Assembly: GCF_014633365.1 (NCBI RefSeq)
Contig: NC_068349.1
Span: forward strand, 17,312,753 to 17,376,752
Source of the DNA: Diospyros lotus
Lineage: Eukaryota; Streptophyta; Magnoliopsida; Ericales; Ebenaceae
Reading direction: 5' to 3'
DNA length: 64,000 nucleotides
The position numbers and the translations under genes are program-made. The notes under the pieces are model-generated. The model was given only the letters and a program-made list of their open reading frames with translations, did no database searches and was not told the DNA's origin. Every line of letters begins with the position of its first letter. The stretch's first letter is position 1. Below are positions 34,601 through 46,095 of the stretch, in pieces.

Positions 34601-35150
34601 CACTTAGCGAAGATTAGATTCTCGACACAACATGCACATTTCATATGTCTCCTAATAGGGATCCGTTTTCGACATATAAAACTTTGACTTCTGGTGATGT
34701 GTTGATGGGTAATAAATCTTCTTATAAAATTGGAACATTTAAAATTAAGATGTTTGGCGGTATTGTTCGAACTTTAATTGATGTCAAATATGTTCCTGAT
34801 CTCAAAAGAAATCTTATTTCATTGAGTACTCTTGATTTGAATGGGTACAAATTCATTGGTGAAGGTGGAGTTATTAAGGTCAGTAAAGATGCTCTTGTTG
34901 TAATGAAAGGTATAAAATAGTATGGTTAATAGTATATCCTGCATGGTTCTACTGTTATAAGTGATGCTTTTGTTTCTACTTCTTCTTTATCAGATATCAA
35001 TATCACTCAATTATGGCATATGCGTCTTAGACATATGACTGAAATAGGTATGGCTAAATTGAGTAAAAGATGACTTCTTGAAGGGTAAAGTACTGAAAAA
35101 TTAGAGTTATATGAGAACTGCTTCTTCAATTATAAGCAAAAATGAGTCAG
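34601..35150 (+). pseudogene. Ty1/copia protease and pre-integrase region
   Basis: DTTCTFHMSPNRDPF (34,624 on) matches the copia protease start, normally D-S/T-G; here the glycine is lost. LIDVKYVPDLKRNLISLSTL and LDLNGYKF match the conserved downstream part. A pre-integrase motif (LWHMRLRHMTEIGMAKL) follows at about 35,010, still carrying the HMRLRH core. Confidence 0.85.
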
Positions 35151-35930
35151 ATTTAATAAAGGCATTCACAATACCAAAGGTATACTGGACTATGTTTATT
35201 CGGATCTCTGGGGTCCGACCAAAGTACTTTCTGAAGGTGATGTCAGATACATGTTGACTTTCATTGATGATTTTTCTAAGAAAGTCTGGGTGTTCTTCTT
35301 GAAATAGAAAACTGATGTTTTTGCTACTTTCAAGCAATGGAAGACTATGATTGAGAAACAAACCGAAAGACAGATTAAACGTCTCCGCACTAATAATGGT
35401 TTAAAATTTTGTTCACATGAATTTAGTGATTTCTATAGGAAAAAATAAATTCTAAGGTATTTAACAGTTCAACGTATGCCACAACAAAATGGTGTAATCG
35501 AGCGGATAAACAGAACCTTGATGGAAAAAGTACTATGTATGCTGTTTAATTCTAGTTTATCTAAGTCTTTTTGCACCGAGGCTGCCAATATGACATGCTT
35601 TCTAGTTAATCAGTCTCCTTCATTTGCTACTGATAAGAAAACTCCAAAATAGTTATGGTCAGGTACTCATGCAAATTATTCTGATTTGAAAATTTTTGAA
35701 TGTCCAGCATTTGTTCATGTTGATAATGAAAAATTAGAACCAAGGTCTAAATTGTGTCTATTCCTTGGTTATCAATCTAGTGTTAAGGGTTATAAGTTAT
35801 GGAATCTAGAAGTGTCTAAAGTTGTAATTAACAGAAATTTTATTTTTGATGAAATTATTATGTTTCATGGTTCATCTACAAAAGTATCTAACCCTACAAG
35901 TCACTAGTGTTCTGATATTCAAGTGGAGCT
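35151..35930 (+). pseudogene. Ty1/copia integrase, broken
   Basis: The catalytic-core pattern is visible: YSDLWGPTKV, MLTFIDDFSKKVWVFFLK, RTNNGLKF, QQNGVIERINRTL, then PRSKLCLFLGYQSSVKGYKL. In the family the first two acidic residues are D of SDLWGP and D of TDNGGE-type; here the second is changed to TNNG. Several stops interrupt the frame. The integrase inserts the cDNA into host DNA. Confidence 0.85.
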
Positions 35931-36189
35931 TGAAATCGATATGAGTCAAATATTTGAATCGTCATCATCTCAAACTAAGTCAAACCCCAAGTCAAGCTAG
36001 GGAAAAAATTGATGGTCCATCATTTTATTGTATTACTAAGGATAAACCCAGAAGAAATATCATACCTCCTCAAAGGTATGTTGAAGCTGATCTTGTTGTC
36101 TATGCCTTGAGTGTGGCTGAAGATATTAACTGTAATGAAGAGCCTTCCAGTTATTCTGAAATAGTTAGTTGTGTTGAATCTGAGAGATG

Positions 36190-36905
36190 GATTACAGCAA
36201 TACAAGAATAGATGGAATCCTTACATAAAAAAGATACTTGAAAGTTGACGAAACTACCTAAGGATAAGAAAGTAGTTAAATGCAAATGGATATTTAGGAG
36301 GAAAGAAGGTACACTATGAGTTAAAAAAGCAAGGTACAAAGCTAGGCTTGTAGTGAAAGGGTATTATCAAGTTCTAGGTGTGGACTTCACAAACGTATTT
36401 TCCTAAATTGTGAAACACGATTCCTTCTAGCACTCCTTGGTATTGTGGCTATTCAAGATCTTGAACTTGAACAATTGGATGTTAAGACAAAGTTCTTACA
36501 TGAGAAACTTGATGAGGATATCTATATATAACAACCAGAGGGTTTCGAAGTTTTAGGAAAAGAAGACCATGTGTGCTTATTAAACAAGTCTCTATATAGC
36601 CTAAAACAGTCTCCTCACTAGTGGTATAAAAGGTTTGATTCCTTTATGATTAAGCACAGTTCTAATAGATGTAGTTATAACAATTGTGTTTATTTTAAAA
36701 GAAACATGAACATGTCTTTTATATATCTGCTTCTATATGTTGATGATATGTTAGTAACATCAAAAGATAAAGATGAGATAATGAAATTGAAAGCTCAACT
36801 CAATAAAGAATTTGAGATGAAAGATTTGGGAGCAACAAAGAAGATACTTGGAATGCAAATTTCAAGAGACAATGAGGCAGGTAAATTGTATCTAAGTTAA
36901 CAGGG
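36190..36905 (+). pseudogene. Ty1/copia reverse transcriptase, broken
   Basis: Blocks in order: VVKCKWIFRRKEG, KARLVVKGYYQVLGVDF, LEQLDVKTKFLHEKLDEDIY, LLNKSLYSLKQSPHxWY and LLLYVDDMLV with YVDD at 36,736-36,747, then FEMKDLGATKKILGMQI. These are the standard copia RT motifs, with stops between them. Style fits the Tork/Tnt1 side of copia, which is a family-level guess. Confidence 0.9.
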
Positions 36906-37219
36906 ATACATTGAGAAAAGTTATGGAAACATTCAATATGAAAAAGGCTAAACCTGTAAGTACTCTGTTAGCTGCACAATTTAAGCTTTCATCGAGTTTA
37001 TCTCCTTAGTCAGATGCTAAAATTGACAAGATGTAGAAAATTTCATACTCTAATGCAGTGGGTTGTCTCGTGTATGCTATAATTTGTGCACGCCCTAATT
37101 TGGCTCAAGCAGTAAGCATGCTTAGTAGATACGGCTAACCCTAATAAAGAACATTGGAAGGAAACCCAATGGACTCTCTGATATTTGTGTGGTATCGCTA
37201 ATGCCTATTTACAGTTTGG

Positions 37220-37771
37220 AAACTCTAGAAATTGAGTTATAGGTTTTGTTGATTCTGATTTTGCAAGTGATCCTAATAAGAGAACATCGCTTACTGGGTA
37301 CATGTTCACTATTGGTGGTTGTGTTATTAGTTGGAAGGCTACCTTACAGTCCATCATTGCCATGTCTACTACACAAGCAAAATATATAGCAATTACTAAA
37401 CCCGTTAAAGAAGTTATTTGGAAAAAATAGTTGATTGGTGAAATTAGTATCTTCATGATAGTACAGTATATTGTGACAGTCAAAGTGTTATTTTCCTCAC
37501 TAAAGATCATATGTTTCACGAGAGAATGAAGCATATTCATGTGTAATATTATTTTATTCGGGATATTATTACTCGTGGTGAAGTTACTATGAGAAAAATC
37601 AGCACCCATGATAATCCTGCAAATATGTTGGCCAAGTCCCTACCTATTGCAAAGTTCGAGCAATGTGTAGATTTGGTTGGTATTCGTCAAGGAGATTAAT
37701 TCTCCATGATTTTGTTGGAAAAAAGAATTCTAGATAATTTCGTTTATGGATTTTGAGTCAAGGAGGAGATT
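37220..37771 (+). pseudogene. Ty1/copia RNase H end and polypurine tract
   Basis: VIGFVDSDFASDPNKRTSLT, GYMFTIGGCVISWKA and AMSTTQAKYIAI match copia RNase H, with the catalytic D and E positions visible. The polypurine tract AAGGAGGAGATT (37,760-37,771) directly precedes the 3' LTR. Confidence 0.85.
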
Positions 37772-38165
37772 TGTGATAATTGTGACTCAAAATCCTAATT
37801 CATCTGTGATTTAGTTTCCTAATTTGACCGTGATTATGACTTCAAATTTGATTGTAATTATGATGCTGCCAAATTCGATTTTGATTGGGATTTATCTCAT
37901 ATGGAGTAATATTCTCATGAATCATCTCCTGATCAAGATATGATTTCTTGTGTACATCTATAAATAATTTTATGTCTATAAATAAATGCCCAACTCATTG
38001 GAATTTAGGGTGCCAATATCACTTTTATACTAACAATATTTGTTTAGTCATATTTTGTTCTTTCTGCCTTTGACTTTTTTCGATTTGAGTTTTTCACGTA
38101 AAATTTTGCGTTCGTATTTGTGATTGATGGTTTGATTGTGTTTTGTATTCAATCCAATTTCGTAA
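37772..38165 (+). mobile_element. Ty1/copia 3' LTR
   Basis: It begins TGTGATAATTGTGAC after the polypurine tract and ends near CCAATTTCGTAA, matching the end of the 5' LTR (TTTCGTAACA). The terminal CA is lost or altered. No target duplication is found because the left end of the 5' LTR is missing. Confidence 0.8.
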
Positions 38166-39445
38166 TTCTTTAAAAATGCAATAAAAAAAGTCAGAGATGG
38201 ATATGACAGAGGAGATTATTCCTATTGATATTAGGAAGAAATTGGAGGAAAAATGGCAAGATTCCAAGTGGTTGTGAAAGGATAACTAGTTTAAAGGGGG
38301 GTGAATTAAACTCACCCAAAATTCAAGACTTAATTGAATGTAAATAAAATAAGAATGCAGAACATAGTGATTTATAGTGGTTCAACCCCAATTGTCTACT
38401 CCATTACCTTAACTCCTTGTTAAGGATTTTAATCAACTTACTATAGGTAGCTTTTAGCATACTAACCTACAACCCTTGCACATCTTTTAATAGGATGGAA
38501 CTAGAATCTTTACAATCTGTGCTTTTGAGGATCAAGTACTTAACCCTGTAGCAAAGTAAGCAAAGAGATTTTTCAAATACAACACTAACTAAAGCTAAGG
38601 AATTTTGGACTGAATGTGGCTTCTCATTTAGATTTAAAGAATAATTTTTTTTTTCACACCTTGAGGAAGTTCTTTGGATTGAGACTTTAGTTTTTTTTTC
38701 TAAGATAAGCATTCTCTTTTTTGTGTCTTGAGTCTCTAGGTATTTATGCATTTCCTTCTTTAATGCTCTGGACAATTTATCCCAGGGATAAGGCCTTTAA
38801 CTTGTAAACTTGCAAAGAACATTCCTCTATTGTCTTTCCCAATGGTTAGTAATTAATTTAAAGCTCACATGTATACAATTTTAATGAAAGAATGTTTAGA
38901 CAACATTTAATAAAGATGAGATTGTCTAAAAATGTAGAATAGTTTGCATTTAATGCAGTCTTAACAGCTATATTTTTCAAATTTCAGAAAGTGTTAGTTG
39001 AGTAAGATTGACTATTTCTCAAGTGAGATAAGAGGTTAATCGAGTGGTTTTAACATTTAGTCAATTAAGTGATTCATTAATCGATTACTGAATAATCTTA
39101 TTCGATTAACATTATCAAATACATTCGACTATTTAGATTTGTTACTCAACTGAAAAGAATAATACTCAATTATAAACATTTCTTACTTGATTAACTTTTT
39201 GACTACCTTTCTGATTCAAAATGTAACTCAATTAAATAATAACTCTTAATCGATTAATTCCTTAAGTACATTTCTATTTAACAATAATTACTTGATTAAA
39301 AATATATTACTCAACTAAGTAAGATATTACTTGATTAAAGAATAACTCTTAGTCTATTAATCTTTTGAGCACATTTTTGTTTAAGAATAATTACTTAATT
39401 AAAAATATGTTAATCGACTAAGCAATATGTTACTCAATTAAAGAA

Positions 39446-39816
39446 GGGTAAATTATATGAAACCCCTTGCACTTAGGGTCATGTGCAACTTACCCCCCTG
39501 TGCTTTCGATTGTATCAAAAAAAAACCCTGCACTTTCAAAATGTTGCAATCAGCCATAATTTATTATTTTTTTACATAATTTTATGCAATTTATTGGTGG
39601 ATTAATGCAAAATTTTGTATTTTTTTGATATATTGAAATTATATATGTAGAATTATGTATTTTGTATGTAGATTATTGTACAAAATTATGTAAAAAAATA
39701 ACAAATTATGGCTGATTGCAACATTTTGAAAGTGTAAGGGGGTTTTTTGATACAATCAAAAGCACAGGGGGGTAAGTTGCACATGACCCTAAGTGCAGAA
39801 GGGTTTCATATAATTT
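39446..39816. mobile_element. Foldback MITE with about 135-bp terminal inverted repeats
   Basis: The left arm (from GGGTAAATTATATGAAACC) and the reverse complement of the right arm match over about 135 bases with only a few differences, sharing CACTTAGGGTCATGTGCAAC and TTGCAATCAGCCATAATTT. Nearby units of the host repeat read ATTAAAGAATAACTCTTAG without an insert, which gives the unoccupied site; at most AA is duplicated. The superfamily is uncertain. Confidence 0.85.
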
Positions 39817-40026
39817 AATAACTCTTAGTTGATTAACTTTTGAGTACTTTTACAACTTAAGAATATTGCTCCATTATTCAAATATGTTACTTGACTAAAA
39901 AACATATTACTCAATTGAGAAGTAAATCTTAGTCGATTAACTTCTTGGTATAGAGAAGTGATACTTGACTGATACACATAATACCTGACTAAATGATTCT
40001 TAGTCAATTAAGTTTGTTAGTACTGT

Positions 40027-42077
40027 CACAACAAAAAATTAACGTTTTAGCAATAAAAAATTCAGTCGCTAAAACATCATAATCCTTCGTTAAATTTTTT
40101 AGCGACGAATTTAGTGACAAGTACATTTCTGTCTTTAAAAAAGGCATCGCTAAAATTTAGCTACGTATTTAACGATAGATATTTTTAGCGACCGAGTCAG
40201 CGATAGGTATAACCCCCATCGCTGAATTAGCGACAGGTCAAAATCTCGTCACAGAATTCAGTGACATAAAACAATTATGTCGCTGAATTTAGTGCACGCC
40301 TACAAAATTAGCGACCAGTCAAAATCCCATCATTGAATTCAACGATGGAATTTTTGTCACTGAATTTAACGCATGCCTGCAAAATACCAAGCTCCCTGCG
40401 CATGCGCCAACCTTCACATGTGCCCGCCCTTCCCTCATTCACGCGTCGTGTGGCCACGCAGGGATAATAATCCCAGTGATAATCCCAAGCGATGCACCTT
40501 AGAATTGAACTCTTAACCTCCAAAGGCCAATTACTTATATGCGCGCAAGCTAGCTGTTCTGGAAGCCTTATTGATTTTTAATGTGCATAAATTATATTTA
40601 TAGTATTTTCTAACAAATTATATTTACACTCTAAAATTTTTCAAACTTATTTAATGAATATTAATTTTAATATTAATGTTAGTAGAGGGAAATGAATATT
40701 AATTTTTATTTTTATTTTTATTTTTATTTTTATTAATTTTATTTCATTACTAATTCAAATAGAAGTTTATAAATTATTATATTAGCAGCAAAAAATTCTA
40801 TTCGTATTTTGATTTTAATTTGTAATTTCATATTTTATTAATTTTACAACTTACCGATGAATTTTTTCGTCACTAATTTTAGATTTAATTGAAATTTTTA
40901 TAAATTCTACATTTAACTATGAAAATTTTTGTTATCAAATTAGATTTTAAATTTAATTTAAATATTTTATGAATTTCACATTAAATTTTTATAAATATTT
41001 TGTTAAAGATTATTTACAGTAACATTACTAAGTTTATGTGTAAACTCCTGAATTATGTTTGAAGAAACAAATATAGCATGAATTATGTTTGAAGAAACAA
41101 ATATAGAATTTGTGTATGGGCTCTGATTTTAGCCTATAATATATGCTTTTAGGGTAGCTCGACAAGACGGTCGCAACAAGCAGCTTTATTGCTACTGACT
41201 ATATTTTTTTGCCATTTGAATTTTCTCTTTATGTTTAAATACAACTTTTAGTTATTTTAAAGTCTTTTATTTTGAGTCGAGCCTTTAATGTAAGGGTTCG
41301 ATCTATCAGGAGCCTGTAGCCCGTTAGGGTTATTATTTAAATATTTTTTTGTCATTGTCGTGTTTTGAATTTTCTTTTGGTTGGTTACTATAGCCCATGG
41401 GTCTTCTTGGTTAGATTGGTTAAATTGAGTAAAAAATATAAATTTAGTTGTTAAAATGTAAAATTAAAGTGTGAATTTCACATTAAATATAAACTCCATT
41501 TAATTTAATTTTTTTAAATTTTTTAAGTGTGAAATTATTTTTTTAATTTAAACTTTTGATTTTTAATTTAATTTTTTTCTTTTTAGAGACTAATTTGTTT
41601 CGTCGTCAAAATTTTAAATTTTCTCTTTTTAATTTAATTTTCTTTTTAATTTAAATTTAAATTTTTATTTTTCAATTTAATTTTTTTAGTTTTTAGTGAA
41701 GGATTTGTTCTGTCGCTAAATAATAAATTTTTAATTTGATTTTTTTTCATCTTTAGCTATAGATTTGTACCGTCGCTACAGTTTTAAATTTTTAATTTAA
41801 TTTTTTTTACTTTTAACAACGAATTTTGTTGTGTTACTAAAGTTTTACATTTTTAATTTAATTTTTTTTCTTTTTTAACAACGAATTTGTTCTGTCGCTA
41901 AAATTTTAAATTTATTAAAAATATTAAAAATTATTTAGTGGTGGGTCTTTCGGTCACTAAATTAAAAAAATATTTAAAAATATTAGCGATGAAATATCTA
42001 TTGCTATCTGTCGCTAATTAGGGACGAAATAATTCCGTCACTAAATTCCATCGCTAAAAATTATTTTTCTTGTAATG
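40027..42077. mobile_element. Non-autonomous CACTA element, 2.05 kb
   Basis: The ends are CACAACAAAAAATTA and, reversed, CATTACAAGAAAAATAA, both decayed forms of CACTACAAGAAAAA. The 3-bp flanks are TGT on both sides (40,024-40,026 and 42,078-42,080), the CACTA target-duplication size. Subterminal TTTAGCGACGAATTT and GTCGCTAAA words are repeated in both orientations at both ends. There is no transposase. A GC-rich patch at 40,380-40,570 is foreign in composition. Confidence 0.8.
40480..40570 (-). other. Possible tRNA-like (Pol III) fragment inside the CACTA element
   Basis: On the minus strand AGTTCAATTCT resembles a B box with three mismatches, and GCTAGCTTGCGCGC about 40 bases upstream could be a degraded A box. 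The match is weak and could be chance. Confidence 0.25.
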
Positions 42078-42700
42078 TGTGTTTTACTCGATTAATGAAT
42101 GTTCATTTACTTGAGTAATGTTTGAATATTAGTTAAAAATGATTTTCTCTAATATAATTACTCAATCAACACAAGGTTGTACTCAAGTAATGTTTGAGTG
42201 TTAGTTAAAACTAAATTTTCTTGATATAATTTGACTAACACAAAGTTATACTCAAATAATGTTTATGTTAATTGATTAACTTAGTCTATTACTCGATTAA
42301 TATCCTGCTTTTAGTTTTATTTCACTGGATTATGTTTTTATTATTCTAAAGCATATGTTTTGGAATAAGCATCAAAGTAAAGAGTTCAAAAGATTGCATA
42401 AGAGTAACTAGAATATCCAAAATAGATGTTCAGAGAAGGTTTCCCACTACACATGTGGTTCCATATCTATGACTAAGCACAAAAAGAGAATGGCATGCTA
42501 TTTACTCATCATTAATAATCATATTATTGTATTAAGTTTATTTCCATCCCATGAGCATATCTATATTTAACTCCATTGAAATGTGCAGCTCTTGTCTTTT
42601 GTAGAGAGTTGAGTTGAATAGAGATCCAAAAAGTTTTGAACTTTTCACACACATCAAACATTACAAGAACAAGGAGGGTTGGATCTCTTCAAAAGCTACA

Positions 42701-43352
42701 TAGATTGTTGTAAGTACAAAGCTTGAAACAAAATTTAATATTTATATTGTCATCATAATATGAAATTCAATTTTGTTTCACATGATTTACTTGCATCTAA
42801 ATTTCTTATTTTAGGATAAGTTTATAAGTGACGAGAAAAGAGAGACTCATCATGTGCATTGATTAGTGGTTAATTTTGTAAAATTTTGTTATAATTATAA
42901 CCTCTATTTTGATTTTAAATTGGTTTAATTGAATAGTTATGTGTAATATATATATATATATTATAACATAATATATATATATTCAATGGAATGCATGCAT
43001 AGAGCATCTATATAATATATAAGTATATAGTATACCATATAATATATCATATAAATATATACATAATATATAATTTAATAACACTCAATTGATTGCTTGT
43101 AGGCATGAAAAATGTGGGCTTAGAGACTCAAATTGGATTGAAGAATGAAGAATTCAAACTCAACCCATGAAGAATTAAAACCCAACACATGCCCATTAAA
43201 TTGAAGGCCCAAGGCCCAACACATGTTTAAGGCCTAACTTGAGCAAGCTTATGGAAGACATCATTTGGAGAAAGCCCAATCATTTTTTTAATCCTAATGA
43301 AGACCAAAAACCCAATTGTAAAAGTTTATTTTTTATTTTTAAATATTTATTT
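42701..43352. other. AT-rich intergenic DNA with TATA microsatellites
   Basis: (TA)n-like stretches lie at 42,943-43,080. From 43,110 to 43,310 GCCCAA/CCCAACACATG words recur. No coding or element end is seen. Confidence 0.4.
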
Positions 43353-43484
43353 TATGAGTGCTTTATTAGGTGTGTATTATAGCTAAAATCCATTTAACTT
43401 TATGAGTGCTTTATTAAGTGTGTATTTTAACTAAAATTCATTTAACTTTAGGTGTGTATTATAGCTAAAATCTATTTAACTTTA
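43353..43484. repeat. 48-bp tandem repeat, about 2.7 copies
   Basis: TATGAGTGCTTTATTA starts at 43,353 and again at 43,401. A partial third unit (GTGTGTATTATAGCTAAAAT) follows at 43,451. Units differ by a few bases. Confidence 0.85.
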
Positions 43485-43539
43485 AGTGTGTGAGTGCCCA
43501 TTAGATATAATTATGTTTAGTTGAATAATTGAAATTATA

Positions 43540-44700
43540 TGGTTTGTATTGCATCTTGTGGTCTATAAATAGCTCACTTGATTGCATTTGCAACAGTGAT
43601 TATTATTCTTGAATCAAAGTTTAGTTATTTTCTTAGAATTCTCTCTTTGAGAATTGTTTTTGTTCTCTCTTATTTTCTCTATTATTTTCTCTTGTGATCT
43701 TACTTTTTTCTCTTGAATTCTTATGTCATTTATTGTTACTTTATTATCCACCGCCTAAATGGCCGGTTAATTTTTGTCTTTAAATTTCTACAATTTTAAT
43801 TCTTATCTTTTTATTATCCACCGCCTAAATGGCCGGTTAGTTTCTGTTATTTTAATTCCTGTCATTTAAATTCTGTTATTTAAATTACGTCATTTAAATT
43901 CCTGTCAATTAACTTTCAAATGAATATAAGTAGCTAAATCCAATCTTGGGTTAAGGCAAGGACAGTGTCCAACGCCAATGATTCCCAAAGAAAGTTGCGC
44001 TTTAAATGAGTAATATTAATTTAAATTTCAGTATGAGTGTGTATTAATTATTGAGAAATCACTAGGTTTAGATTGGAGCGTAAGCCTAACTTAGAGCTTT
44101 CATGCCATGTATGAGAGTTATTAGAACTGGAAACGCTATCATACCCAAACTCGAATGATTAATTTAGTTGTTTCGTGTATTAATTGCAATCGGATTTATG
44201 GTGCTTGAACTAGAATCTCGCATATCACGTATGGGGATTGCTTAAATTAGAACTATCATCATCTTTAATTGCATTTAATAATAAACCCTCATATCTGAAA
44301 TTAAATTAATGTTGCTAATCTTTTATGCTAAAATTTGAGAATCAACGGATTGGTACTGAAATTATCTTAACTCAAATGATATTCAATTTCATATTCTCAC
44401 GTTCAGTATTTATTTCAACTTCTGCCTTACTTTATTTCCTAGTAACTGTTATCTAAAAAAATCATAAAAAAATCTTGTTGCCAATTCGTCCAACGTGTGT
44501 GTGACATTCTTTTGCTTTTGCCATAAATAAATCTCTCAGTGGAAGACCTAGACTCATCCAGAAAATATAAATTTAAATTTGGACTACAACTGCACTCATA
44601 CATTGGCAAGTATAAACCTCTCACCAAAATAAAGAAAAAAATATAAAAAATTTATTCTGATTTTTTTTATTGTGTTTTAATTGCAGGGTGAGAGTGCAGC
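43540..44700 (+). promoter_or_regulatory. Promoter-like region with TATA box and C/T-rich leader
   Basis: TCTATAAATAG near 43,562 is a good plant TATA box, followed by a TTCTCT-rich leader to 43,730, but no credible frame follows. A 29-bp phrase containing CCACCGCCTAAATGGCCGG occurs twice, 70 bp apart (43,741 and 43,811). The remainder to 44,700 resembles LTR or leader text of a retroelement I cannot name. Confidence 0.35.
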
Positions 44701-44749
44701 CATGCATGTGTAGAAGGGAGTTCTCAAGGTCAATTATGAAGTACCTCTA

Positions 44750-45905
44750 AGAACAACACTTATATGAAGTACCCCAGGACCCAAGCATTCTAATACCAGT
44801 AAAACCCCAGAACCCAAATGCTTACTACTCAAGCTAAAAGCCATGGCTTTAAACCGAGGCAGCCACTTAAACCTATAAGTGCTACGGGCAGTGCCATCAC
44901 CAGCGCTCGAGCCCTTTGAACTAATTTTGGATCAATTTCTAGCTGGCTAAACTAGACCAAGCTCAACCATGGATTGCCATAACCCAAGAATCCCTCCCTC
45001 CTAGAATTGCATTCGCGCAGACTCGAACACGCGACCTATTATGATACTAGTAGAACCCTATGAACCAAGCGCTTACCACTCGAGCTAAAAGCCATGGCAT
45101 TTAATCGAGGCAGCCACTTAATCTTATAAGCATTACGGGCAATGCCATCACTAAAACTTAAGCCCTTCAGACCAATTATGGGTCAAGTTTTAGGTGGTCA
45201 AACTAAACCAGGGTCCAGGGCCGACCCAACCCTTAAGCCATGTATGTCATGGCATTAGGCCCCCAAAATTACAAGGCCCCAAATTTTAAAATTTTGTAAT
45301 ATTTATGTATATATTTTTTTATTTTTTTAATAATTAATATTTTATTAAAAAAATTAAATACAAAACATTATAAAAAAATTTTAACTTTCCTTCACCTTTT
45401 TTTAATTTTTAACCGTTGCTGTAGTGTTCCCAAATCCCAATATCCCATAAAACCCACATATTTATAGAATAAAAAGTTGCTCATTATTGATAAATTTTAT
45501 CTTTTTAATGTTATCAGTTTAATGTTTGTTTTTCTTATTTCTATAAGAAAATCATGAATGTATAATTTTTTACTCGCACTGACCTTCTTAGAGTTTCAAG
45601 AAAAATTAGTTTTGTTTATTGTTGTAAGTTGTTTGACTTTTTTTTCTTGTCTATGAGACATTATATTTTAGTTGAAAATTTATTATCATCAAGAGATTAT
45701 TATATTTTGTAGTTGATTGAATTTTAATTTTTTTCTTTTTTTATTTAATAAAATAATAAAATATTTGTGTAAAAAAATATATTATTTATTTTTTATAAAA
45801 ACAATTAATACTCGAAGACCTTAACAAATTCTTTCACCTGAGGCTCCCAATTTTGTTGGGCCGGCTCTACTAGGGTCAATCGGGACTGCCATAACCCCAC
45901 AATAT
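44750..45905 (-). repeat. Two copies of a tRNA-like (SINE-type) repeat
   Basis: Copy 1 (about 44,765-45,000) and copy 2 (about 45,042-45,905, interrupted) share AGCTAAAAGCCATGGC, CGAGGCAGCCACTTAA and the GCCATAACCC end. On the minus strand TAGCTCGAGTGG (complement of 45,076-45,087) fits a Pol III A box, and GTGTTCGAGTC (complement of 45,020-45,030) fits a B box, about 45 bases apart. Both boxes are good matches, which suggests a tRNA-derived retroposon. The length past the boxes and the lack of a clear tail leave its class open. Confidence 0.55.
45216..45869. mobile_element. hAT-type element, 654 bp, inside the tRNA-like repeat
   Basis: The ends CAGGGCCGACCCAAC and (reversed) TAGAGCCGGCCCAAC are typical hAT terminal repeats. 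Flanks CCAGGGTC (45,208-45,215) and CTAGGGTC (45,870-45,877) form an 8-bp duplication with one mismatch. Copy 1 of the host repeat near 44,960 (CCAAGCTC) is the unoccupied site and shows the joined order. The interior is AT-rich with no transposase. Confidence 0.85.
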
Positions 45906-46095
45906 GGATATGATTGAAAAAACGGAATAAAAAGGGATGCATATTTGGGATAAGGAAAGCCTATCCTGATTACATGGCTCATTCATTTAGTGCAGTTGTG
46001 TCTCAGTATAAGCTTGATAATATGCTCCAGACCATCTCTAACTTGACTATTGAGGTGTACCAGTAGCAAGAGATGATACGCACCCTTTTCTAGCA
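45906..46095. other. Short unassigned stretch
   Basis: A brief coding-like phrase (QYKLDNMLQTISNLTIEV) lies at about 45,995-46,062 and resembles a retroelement gag scrap, but it is too short to place. Confidence 0.25.

Larger units (their letters stand above)
38280..42700. repeat. Dispersed repeat with ATCGAT-type palindromic words
   Basis: It opens with GGGGGGTGAATTAAACTCAC and TATAGTGGTTCAACCCC, phrases that also occur in altered form at 54.6-54.9 kb. From about 38,990 to 40,020, and again from 42,080 to 42,300, the word TTAATCGATTAA and variants (TACTCAATTAA, CTTGATTAA, TTAGTCGATTAA) recur at irregular spacing. It is split by a foldback MITE (39,446-39,816) and a CACTA element (40,027-42,077). 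No coding is seen; its class is unknown to me. Confidence 0.6.

Noticed and set aside
44765..45087. A functional tRNA gene
   Set aside because: A and B boxes are present, but I could not see a full cloverleaf and the unit is repeated, so a SINE-like repeat is the better reading.
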